Below, piece by piece: positions 31,803-41,500 of a stretch of DNA of 64,000 nt. Under the pieces are notes generated by a model. That model had not been told where the DNA came from, searched no databases, and saw only the letters and a program-made list of their open reading frames with translations. How positions within the stretch are numbered: position 1 is the first letter of the stretch; the number at the start of each line of letters is the position of its first letter. Made by a program: the position numbers and the translations under genes. This DNA is from Symbiodinium natans (taxonomy: Eukaryota > Sar > Dinophyceae > Suessiales > Symbiodiniaceae): positions 85,694 through 149,693 of the forward strand of contig CAJNDS010002345.1 in assembly GCA_905221605.1 (NCBI GenBank). Reading direction: 5' to 3'.

Positions 31803-31989
31803 TTTCAGGCCCCACCTCCTGAACAATTCAACACAGGGCTTCGACACAGGTATTTCATACCACCTCCAAAGCCATCTGACACAGGCCGCCCTCCACTTTG
31901 TTTACCTAATGCCACCGAAAAGGGCCTTGAGAACACCCAGCGCATCCCTGAGACCCTTGACAACGCCTGATCTGACAGACGGTTTGTAG
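31803..31989 (+). CDS. Possible plus-strand exon with stop, unrecognised
   Basis: Plus strand open: NSTQGFDTGISYHLQSHLTQ, AALHFVYLMPPKRALRTP and a TAG at 31987. A further plus-strand frame at 32052-32185 (SEPGASRAVALSQGV, TGA) follows. Either could be a terminal exon. Confidence 0.3.
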
Positions 31990-32189
31990 CTCCTCAAACC
32001 CTGAGACCTAAACCCTAAACACTAAACCCGAAACCCTAAACCCTAAACCCCAAAGCACAGGCTGGGTCCTCGCACTGTTCTAGTTCATGGCAGAGGGCCG
32101 TTGGAGGTCAGGCCAATGGCTACAAGGCGCCGAGCTCTGAGCCAGGAGCCTCGAGGGCTGTGGCCTTGTCTCAGGGGGTGTGAGGGTTG

Positions 32190-32890
32190 GGTTTGGGGTT
32201 TGGGGTTTGGGGTTTGGGGTTTGGGGTTTGGGGTTTGGGGTTTGGGGTTTGGGGTTTGGGGTTTGGGGTTTGGGGTTTGGGGTATGGGGTTTGGGGTTTG
32301 GGGTTTGGGGTTTGGGGTTTGGGGTTTGGGGTTTGGGGTTTGGGGTTTGGGGTTTTGGGTTTGGGGTTTGGGGTTTGGGGTTTGGGGTTTTGGGGTTTGG
32401 GGGGTTTGGGGTTTGGGGTTCGGTTTGGGGTTTCGGGTTTGGGTTTTGGTTTAAGGGTTTGGGTTTGGGGGTTTGGGGGGTTTGGGGGTTTGGGGGTTGG
32501 GTTGGGTTTTTGGGTTTGGGGTTTGGGGTTTGGGTTGGGGTTTGGGTTTGGGGTTTGGGTTTGGGGTTTGGGGTTTTGGGGTTTGGGGTTTGGGGTTTAG
32601 GGTTTTTAGGTTGGGGTTTTGGGGGTTTGGGGGTTTGGGGTTTGGGGTTTGGGGTTTGAGGTTTGGGGTTTGGGGTTTGGGGTTTGGGGCTTGGCTTGGG
32701 GTTTGGGGCTTGCGGTTTGGCTTTTTTTCGGGTTTAGGGTTTAGAGTTTGGGGCTTGGGGTTTGGGGCTTGGGGTTTGGGGTTTGGGGCTTGGGGCTTGG
32801 GGTATGGGCTTAGGGGTTGGGGGTTGGGGGTTTGGGGTTTGGGGCTTGGGGTTCGGTTTTTTTCGGGTTTAGGGTTTGGGGTTTGGGGCC
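32190..32890. repeat. TTTGGGG heptamer array, about 700 bp
   Basis: Near-pure TTTGGGG from 32190 to about 32660, then TTTGGGG/CTTGGGG with two copies of a GGTTTTTTTCGGGTTTAGGG-like junction (about 32716 and 32856). All plus-strand frames are open because no stop can be formed (residues G, L, F, V, W only). Not a gene. Confidence 0.95.
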
Positions 32891-33629
32891 TTCTGGAGCT
32901 CTTTAGCGGTCTAGGCTTGAGGGTTTAGCACAAAAAGACCTCAACCTTGCGAAACAGAACTGCAAGCGTGGACAAACGCATCGAGCTCTTTCGATCCATT
33001 AAAGAGACTCAGGGTTTAGGGTTTAAGGCGCCCGTCGACCCCTAAGCCCTAAATCCTAAGCCTGAAACCTTACGCCCCAAACCCTCAGTCCTAAGTCTGC
33101 TAAAGCGCAACAAGCCAACTGCAGCTGCAGAAATTCACGCCCCCTTCGTGGAAAGGCGTTTGGCTTCAGCCCTGAATAACCCTAAGCCCCGAATCCCCAA
33201 ACCCTAACCCCTATAACCCTAAACCCTAAAACCCTAAATCCGCAAAATGCGGGTCGAGGAGTTGTGGCTTCCGCCCAGCGTGTCTTTTGCAAACGATGCT
33301 TCTCGCTTGGCGGCCCTTAGGTCACTGAGATGCCACCACGAAGTCCTGCAAAGGCCCCGCAATTAGCGGTGCAGGATTTAGGGTTTAGGGGTGCGAAGTC
33401 CCCTAAACAGGAGACCCTCCAGAAAAGGGCCTTCTTGAATTGTTGGGGGATGACTATACCGAGTACCCTACAACCCTAAAGCCCTCAGCCCCAACCGTTC
33501 TTAAACCCTAAAAATGCTCAAAGCCCTTAAAACCCTTAAAGCCCTCCTTAAATCCCTGATAGCCAAGTCTCTAACCTCCAAACCTCCAACATGCCTATGT
33601 AGCCGTAAGCCCCAACAGTCTCTTATGAC

Positions 33630-33970
33630 GGCCCTAAACCCTAAACCCTAAACCCTAAACCCTAAACCCTAAACCCTAAACCCTAAACCCTAAACCCTAA
33701 ACCCTAAACCCTAAACCCTAGACCCTAGACCCTAGACCCTAGACCCTCAACCCGAACAATCACTCCTCCGGCCGCGCAGCACGCCGGCTCTCCAGGAACA
33801 CCTCGATCAACTTTCCAGCTCGCCTCGCAAGCCCGAGGTTAGGGTTTAGGGTTTAGGGTTTAGGGTTTAGGGTTTAGGGTTTAGGGTTTAGGGTTTAGGG
33901 TTTAGGGTTTAGGGTTTAGGGTTTAGGGTTTGGGGTTTAGGGTTTAGTGTTTAGGGTTTAGGGTTTATGG
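33630..33970. repeat. Convergent pair: CCCTAAA tract, exon island, TTTAGGG tract
   Basis: CCCTAAA at 33630-33718, CCCTAGA block to 33745, exon island 33760-33834, TTTAGGG at 33838-33970. The two long tracts are inverted relative to each other and bracket the exon. Confidence 0.95.
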
Positions 33971-36900
33971 CTCCGCGAGAAGTGTGGAGTTCAGAGTTGC
34001 CTGGTTAGGGTTTAGGGTTTTAGGTTCAGGGTGCCGGGCCGTATAGAAAATTGAGTTCAGGGTTCAGAGTTCAGCACCCCCAAAACCCCAAACCCAAAAA
34101 AGAACCCTCAACCCCTGAACCTCTAAACCCCTGAACCCCCCTTACTCATCACCAGCCAACATTCGTCTGCTTTTAATACGACAGGAAAGCCCTGGCAGGC
34201 TTTCCTGTTCATGAGCGTTAAGGTAGGGCGCGCCCTGGAAGTTGGGGAGTTAGGGGTTTATCGGGTTTCGGGTTTATAGGGTTAATAGGGCTTATATGGT
34301 TTAGAGTTTAGAGGGTTTAGAGGGTTTAGAGGGTTTAGAGGGTTTAGAGGGTTTAGAGGGTTTAGAGGGTTTAGAGAGTTTAGAGGTTTAGAGGGTTTAG
34401 AGGGTTGAGAGGCCCAGGGCGCCTCAGCCTCAATCGCAGGGGCGGGTCGCCCTGGCGAGTGTCTCCCAGGGCGCTGAGAGCTTCGCGCATGCTGAGCAGG
34501 TCGACCTGGGAGTGGGGGTTAGGGTTTAGGGTTTAGGGTTTCGGGTTTCGGGTTTAGGGTTTAGGGTTTAAGGTTTAGGGTTTAGGGTTTAGGGTTTAGA
34601 GTTTAGGGTTTAGGGTTTAGGGTTTAGCGTTTAGGGCTTAGGGTTTAGGGTTTAGGGTTGAAGGCTTCAAAACGCTGGAATGGAACAGCTCAGCCAAAGA
34701 CGTCCGGAGCCGTTTTTGGATCGAGGGCGTTTTGGGATGGTGCGGAAAGGGCACCGCTCTTGTGTCTTATGGGCTTATACTACCTGGCCAAATTGTACCT
34801 CGAAATGTCTCATTTCAGCACGGCCCCTTATTTCAAATACTTTTCCACCTGCAAAGTTATTTCGCACCTCGTCTTCAGATATAAGCTATACTGGGCTAGG
34901 AAGAGGGAGAGGAGGGTTCAGAAGCTTGTGGTGGTTAGGGTGTGTTGAGGGTTCGGGTTTCAGGTTTAGGAGAAGGGTTCAGGAGTTGAGGGTCGTCAGG
35001 GTAGGGCGAACACAAGGAGTGGCGCACAGATTCCTTTCTTGCTAGCCCAGTAACCATTTCTCCTCCCCTATGGTTACGTCAGGTTTAGCAGAGACCATAT
35101 TGCAATGTCTTATAACTCAAGCTCAATCATTTCCTGGATTGCTCGATTCACCCAGGCTACTCCAAGTCCACGTAAATAAACCTCAGCAAGCGCACAAAAG
35201 CCAGGAGAAACCTTCAACACCACTAAAACAACTAAAGCCCCAAAATAACACCAACACAATGGGCTAAAACCCGAAACCCTAAATCCCTGCTCCCTTGCTG
35301 ATCTGGGTCGCTGGTCCTCAGGGTGTAGGGTTTAGGGTTAGAGCTGCAGGGCTTCGGCCTCACAGTTTTGGGTTCACGGTTCAGGGTGAAACCCTGAACC
35401 CTAAACCACAAAACGACCTAGGGGCCACTCTCGGGTTCCCGACAACTCTGGTCTCCCCGATAGCCAAGATCTCATCACCGGCCTTCGGTTCTTGTGGGGC
35501 TTCAGGATCTGGGTTTAGGGTTTAGGGTTTAGGGTTTAGGGTTTAGGGTTTAGGGTTTAGGGTTTAGGGTTTAGGGTTTAGGGTTTAGGGTTTAGGGTTT
35601 AGGGTTTAGGGTTTAGGGTTTAGGGTTTAGGGTCTAGGGTCTAGGGTTTAGGGTCTAGGGTTTAGGGTCTAGGGTTTAGGGTTTAGGGTTTAGGGTTTAC
35701 GGTTTAGGGTTTAAATTTTTGAGGTTCGTTCGGGAGTTCGGCCTTAGGCATGTAGGCTTTTTGGGGTGTTAGGGAGGGCTTTCGGGGTTTCAGCCCAAAC
35801 CCCAAAACGCCTCGCCAACTAAAGTGCTTTATAGGCAGAATCGATGAAGAGCCTGCATTTTGGGGCGCTTCGGGATTTGGAGTTCAGGGTGAGGATGTGG
35901 GAGCATGTGGGAGGGTCCTTCAGGCGCAGACTCGGACTGGGGTGTGAAAGTGACTTGGGGTATCAACATGTTGGTTGCTTGGCTCCTTCTCCTTCTGTTG
36001 CTCGAGGCTTGCTAACCCTCTCGCCCGCTTCCCGAAACGCGAAGAAGGCTAGCTACAGGTCAGATGCAGTTCCGACTTGAACCTGTGGGGCGACGAGGGT
36101 GGGTGGGAATCATTTGACCGGATCCCGAACCCGCATGCCCCACCTACTTCCCTTCACCCTAACCAGGATGCCTACGTTTCCACCGTGTATTTTGGCAGAA
36201 GGGTGTTTATTCATGCCCTTGTTTTTTGGGACCCTTTTTAAAGATCCTCTAGGCCAGGTTAGGGAGACATTAAGAGAACCTCTTCGGGGTACATTATCAG
36301 GGGTCTGAGTATGATTCCCTTGAGTTTTTGCGGAACCTGGGCCCGAAGAAAGGGAATGTGAGGTGCTACTTTTGGCATCCTCGAACCCCGAGACCCCACA
36401 GACCCTCAACCCTCAGCCCAAAACCCTAAACCTTGAACCTTCTGACCCGAAACCCTAAGCCCTAAACCCTAAACCTTGAACCCCTTGGGCCCGTAAACCC
36501 ATAGCCCTGAACCCTAAACCCTAAACCCTAAACCCTAAACCCCAGACCCTAAACCCTAAACCCTAAACCCTAAACCCTCTTTCCTGGCTTCTGACGCCCC
36601 AGGCCTGCACACCGGCCTTCAGGGCTCCTTCCCCTTTGACAGCCTCGGTTTAGGGTTTAGGGTTTAGGGTTTAGGATCTAGGGTTTAGGGTTTAGGGTTC
36701 AGGGTTTAGGGTTTAGGGTTCAGGGTTCAGGGTTTAGGGTTTAGGGTTTAGGGTTTAGGGTTTAGGGTTTAGGGTTGCATTGAGGCCTGGGGCCTTCAAG
36801 GACTGAAAGTTTAGGGCTCTACGGGGCCTCAGAGGGTAGTTTGTAGAGGGTTTCAAGGGTCTGATGGTCTTGAAGTGTTGCAGGGTTTACGGGAATCTCG

Positions 36901-37941
36901 CAAATTGGGAAGGTATTTTGTTAAGTTGATCAATCTTTTTCAAGGATACACAGGGCTTAGAAACTAAAGGCCTTGCCCCAAGTGTCGATTGCCAACCCTT
37001 AGCCCTAAACCCCTAAACCCTCAACCATCCTAACCCTACCCTCGCCTTCACGACCACGGTCGGGTCCAGCAGCGTCCCGCTTTCCTGGTGCCGAAAGCAG
37101 GGAAACCCTGAACCCCAAATGTCAACCCTGAAACCTGCACCTGAACGACTCGAACGATCCGGGTCACCCGGGTGCAAGCCCTAAAAGAGTTCAGGGTTCA
37201 AAGGTGATCCCCGGACCCTGTCCCAGGTGACCAAGGTGTCCCGGGCGACCCAAGAGGCACAAGTGTCCAGAGAGGTTGAAGTGTCCCAAGTGTGCCAAGT
37301 TGCCCAAGTGTCCCAACTGCCTCAAGCCTTCTAATCATCCCAACTGTTGAAAGCGCTTGGGCTCAGAATGTCCATAGCGTCCCATGTGGCTCCCGACCTG
37401 CCCCACGAGAGGTCCCATGTGACCCAAGTGTCCTCTAAACATGTTCGACATGTGAACTTGGATTGGCTTTGGCGTGGTTTGGGCGGGCTCTGGTTTGGCT
37501 TGCTGTGCGTTGTGAATGGAAGGCCTTGCGGCAGGCATGTCTTCACGCTACTGCGTTCAGCTTACCCAGGCTACACCCTGAGCCCAAATCCAAAACCCAC
37601 CCAAACCCCTAGCCCCCCAAAAACCGTTGCATAAACGAACAGCCACGTTCCCAACACCAAGGCCCCACAATCCTCCTTCAAAACCCTACAAACACTAGAC
37701 CCTACGAGTACAAGCCCCAAAGCCCTAAAGCCCCAAAGCCCCAAAACCCCCAAATTCCAAACACCAAAACCGCAGAACAGCAGCCCCCAAAACATCACCC
37801 TAAACCCTAAAACCTAAACCCTAAACCCTAAACCCCCCAAATCCCCCAAACCCCTAAACCCAAGACGACCCGGGCCTTGACCTCGAGGCCTAGCTGAGGA
37901 GGCCGCCAGCCAGAGCCGGCCTCAACTGTCGTCGGTCTAAG
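33760..37941 (-). CDS. Exon islands of a probable PDZ-domain gene
   Basis: Minus-strand islands, 5' to 3': 37861-37941 (PQLGLEVKARVVL), 37040-37099 (HQESGTLLDPTVVVKARV), 36585-36647 (EAVKGEGALKAGVQAWGVRS), 35420-35511 (PKAGDEILAIGETRVVG), 34415-34507 (VDLLSMREALSALGDTRQGD) and 33760-33834 (ARRAGKLIEVFLESRRAARP, then TGA at 33760). AGDEILAIGETRVVG matches the PDZ core pattern GDxIlxVngxxv (known family; scaffold or peptide binding). Two islands share KARV, possibly repeated domains. Whether all six belong to one gene is unproven; splice junctions were not resolved. Confidence 0.45.
34181..34208. other. Perfect 11-bp hairpin
   Basis: ACAGGAAAGCC, a 6-base loop and GGCTTTCCTGT, in an otherwise heptamer-free spacer. 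Could be a fragment of an inverted-repeat element. Confidence 0.6.
34255..34405. repeat. TTTAGAGGG nonamer array
   Basis: About ten copies of the 9-mer TTTAGAGGG at 34310-34405. The same unit in the other orientation (CCCTCTAAA) forms the array at 50885-51160. Confidence 0.95.
34658..35045 (+). CDS. Open frames in a 400-bp island, uncertain
   Basis: Two overlapping plus-strand frames are open; one contains FWDGAERAPLLCLMGLYYLA and YFKYFSTCKVISHLVFRY, hydrophobic and aromatic. No family recognised. Confidence 0.25.
35038..35080. mobile_element. Half introner-type element (left end only)
   Basis: CTTGCTAGCCCAGTAACCAT matches the left terminus; the right terminus is missing. Confidence 0.55.
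35515..35715. repeat. TTTAGGG tract, about 28 units
   Basis: Near-pure heptamer with TCTAGGG units toward the right end. Confidence 0.95.
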
Positions 37942-38189
37942 AGTCGCAGGGTTTAGGGTTTAGGGTTTGGGGTTTGGGGTTTAGGGTTCGGGGTTTAGGG
38001 TAGGGTTTAGGGTTTAGGGTTAAGGGTTAAGGGTTAAGGGTTAAGGGTTAAGGGTTTAGGGTTCAGGGTTTGGGACTTCATGGTTCATGGTTCTTCGGGT
38101 TCAGTTGCTGGATCGAGGCTCAAGGCTCGAATGGTGCAGACCAGACTGCTGAAACCCCAAGACTGGACCCCAAACCCTACGCCAAAACT

Positions 38190-38301
38190 CGGAAGCCCAG
38201 CAACCATCTTAGAATAAGGGGTGCCCCCTTCTTTGGTTGCTTACTTGACAAAGGAACCCAGAACCCAAAACATGTGTAAAGGGTACCATTGGGTCACCAA
38301 G
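38190..38301. mobile_element. Introner-type element copy, diverged
   Basis: CGGAAGCCCAGCAACC at the left and GGTACCATTGGGTCACCAAG at the right, with AATAAGGG, GGTTGCTTAC and AAGGAACCCAGAACCC inside. Located just downstream of the amylase stop codon. Confidence 0.75.
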
Positions 38302-38568
38302 AAAATGGAAAGTTGCCTCATGGTACTAGCTTTCCCGGCCCTTAGATCAGCTCAGCCACCATCCCTAAACAACCAAATGCTTCTAACAAGAATCGATCGG
38401 GTTCATGGTTTAGGGTTTAGGTTTAACGGTTGAGGGTTTAGGGTTTTTTCCGAGCACTTTCTTGTTGTGCCACCACCTTGGGCAGCAATTTCTGCACAGC
38501 TATCTCCTACGTCTGCGGGCGGCGTGTAGGAAGCATAGCTGGCAGCCCGGTCTTCTTGGTGCGATCGT

Positions 38569-41500
38569 TCAGCTCAGTCTTGACTCAAAGGCCCTTCCGT
38601 ACGGTCGCTTCTTGCCCAGAGGCTCGAGGACGAGCACCAAAGGCATCGTGGTCCACGTGACCACCTTCTTTTTGCGCCGGACGAAGTACTGGTCATGCAA
38701 GGCGTCCCTCCACATCATGCCTTTCGGAGGGCGTGGCAACCTGAGCCAGGGTTAAGGGTTTAGGGTTTGGGTTTAAGGGTTTAGGGTTTAGGGTACTTAG
38801 GGTTGCGCTCCCTTCCCACCTGACCCAATACTCCATCCGCTCTCCCGTTCCCTGCAACACGTTGTTGGTCAGCACAACCACCCTGTTTTCGCCGCAGCCC
38901 CGCGCGAAGACCAGCACGTACTTGCTGTAGTGCAAGATTTCCTGGGTGGCTTTCGCCACGTTGCGCTCCTAAGTAGCCCAGTAGCCATGTTATCATGAGG
39001 GTACCCTTTTTTTGGGGGTTGGTTACATGATTACAAGGGAACCCAGAACCCAACAACAGAACCCTAAACCCTAAACCCTAAACCCTAAACCCTAAACCCT
39101 AAACCCTAAACCCTAGACCCTAAACCCTAAACCCTAAACCCTAAACCCTAAGGGGGGTACCACTGGGCTACCCAGGCTCCCTTCGGATGGCGTTCATCTT
39201 GTTCAGCAGCTTATACTGCCAGGCGGACTTGGTCCAGTTGAACTGCCACAGGCTTCTCCGGTACACCGAGTTGCCTTGCTCCTTTGTAGGGTTTGGGGTT
39301 AGGGGTTAGGGGTTTAGGGTTTAGGGTTTAGGGGTTAACTCAGTAGCCATGTTCTCGAAAGTTTACTTATAAGGGAGCCCAGAACCCAAAAAAAGAGGGT
39401 AAAGGGTACAACTGGGCTACAACTGGGCTACTAAGGTTGGGTAGACAAAGCAAGCACAAGCAGCAAAGCATGCTTGAAGCATTCTTGGGTGTAGATTCTC
39501 CATGTCGCCGCATGACTGAAGGATGCCACACATCCCCTAAAGCCCCTACCTCCCCAAACCCTAGACCCTGAACCTTCTAGCCCGAAACCCTATACCCCTA
39601 AACCCTAAACACTATAGCCCTACCTTCTGCTCCCAAAACGCTAATTAACCCCAAAACCCTGAACTCTAAACCCTCTAGCCCCAAACCCTATAGCCCTAAC
39701 CCCTGACGCCGTTAAACCCCAAACCACAAGTGCTTCGGCTTTCCTCCACCAGACCCCCACCCCACCAACGGAGGTTTCAAAGATACATTCACAGTTTAGG
39801 GTTTCGGATTTAGGGTTTAGGGTTTAGGCACCCTTTGCAATCCCCTTAAGGGTTGTGGAGTGGGTTCCCAAATTCTCTAGTAAAAAGCTCGTAAGTAAAC
39901 CCTTGAAGCTCCTACGCAACTCTGTAGGTTGAGTCTAATCTTCAGCCCTGTGACCACAAACCCTAACCCTAAACCCTTAGGGCTTAGGGTTTCGGAATGA
40001 ACATTCAAGGGTGTAGGGTTTAGGATGCAGGGTTCAGGGGTTTCTTGTATGGAAAATCCCTGGTCTCAATAGCGAAGGCTCGTCACCCCATGTGACTACC
40101 GGCATGCCCTTGGCAAACAGTAGCCAGGCCCAGGCGTTCCTCGCCAGAGTCCTTTGGCTGTTGGGAGCGGAAGGGTTTAGGGTTTGGGGATCGGGGTGGT
40201 CTGAGACTTTGGAAAAAACCCTATGAGGCTGAACCCTAAGCCCTCATCCCTGCTGGCCCTAGACCCTAAACCCTAAACCCTAAACCCTAAACCCTAAACC
40301 CTAAACCCTAAACCCTAAACCCGCCCCAAACACTGTGCTGCGCTGCCCCCGAAGGTGCGCATTGTCGAGGCATCCCCCTGTGCCTGACCCTCCGAACCTC
40401 AGATCTTCGAGGCGAGCTTATGTGAGGGTCGTATGGGTTTAGGGTTTAGGGTTTAGGGTTTAGGGTTTAGGGTTTAGGGTTTAGGGTTTAGGGTTTAGGG
40501 TTTAGGGTTTAGGGTTTAGGGTTTCGGGTTTCGGGCTTCGGGCTTAGGGTTTAGGGTTTAGGGTTTAGGACGTCAAGGTTCTGAGGGCTTAGATGCTGTA
40601 GGATTGAGGCTCAAGTCTAATGTCGCAGACCACACTACTGAAACCCCAAACCCGAAACGTTTCGACACAAACTACTCGTACTTCCGGTGCATCTACTGCC
40701 GAGGGCGTGGGAAAATGGCAACAATACAAGAGGGCAAGCAGGCTAGCAAAAAACTGCCGGTGCGTTCAGGGTTTAGGGGTTTAGGGTTTGGGGTTGAGAG
40801 TTTGAGGGTTAGGTGGGTAAGAGCTCGAGAAGCTTGTTGGCTGCTTTGTGGAGTTGGCTTTGTGGCTGAGTTCGAAGTCCCCTAAACGCGACCGCTCCCC
40901 TAAACACTAAACCCTAAACCCCAAGCCTTAAACGTTGCACACCAGGGGGCGGACCACCTGCCGGAGGCACATGGTATTGTCCCCAGATGGGTGTCTCATC
41001 TTGATTGTCCATCATGTTCCTGGGGGTGGATACGTTCAGGGGCCCAGAGAAGACTCAACCCTAGCCCTAAACCCTAAACCCTAAACCCTAAACCCCAAAC
41101 CAAACCCTAAACCCTGTGCAGTAACATGACTAGGGATTCGGGACCATCGATTTATTCGAGCTGTTTCCAAATCTGCCCCAGGCTTCATGAGCAGATCCAG
41201 ATCGTTGTAGTAGCCAGTCCTTTTGAGCGGCAGCTGGGGTTTAGGGTTCAGGGTTCAGGGTTCAGGGTTTAGGGTTTAGGGCTTCGGCTTTCGGCTTTAG
41301 GCGTTAGGGCTTCGGGTCATCTGGGGTCCAATGAAAGCTTGGGGGTTCGGGCTTGCGGGTATTCTAAGCGCCAAGCATTTCTAAGCATCAGAGGGGCTTA
41401 GCCAACATCTTTGCAACTCTGCAGGCTCTTGCGTGCCAGTGAGAAGGTTGAGCTCAGGGAGTGCTGGGCTGGGGGGGAAGGGGGGGAGGTTTAGGGTTTA

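Noticed and set aside
32101-32928. Three long overlapping plus-strand frames (up to 159 codons) rich in G, L, F, V, W
   Set aside because: They are translations of the TTTGGGG array in all three frames; a 7-base repeat without stop words is open by construction.
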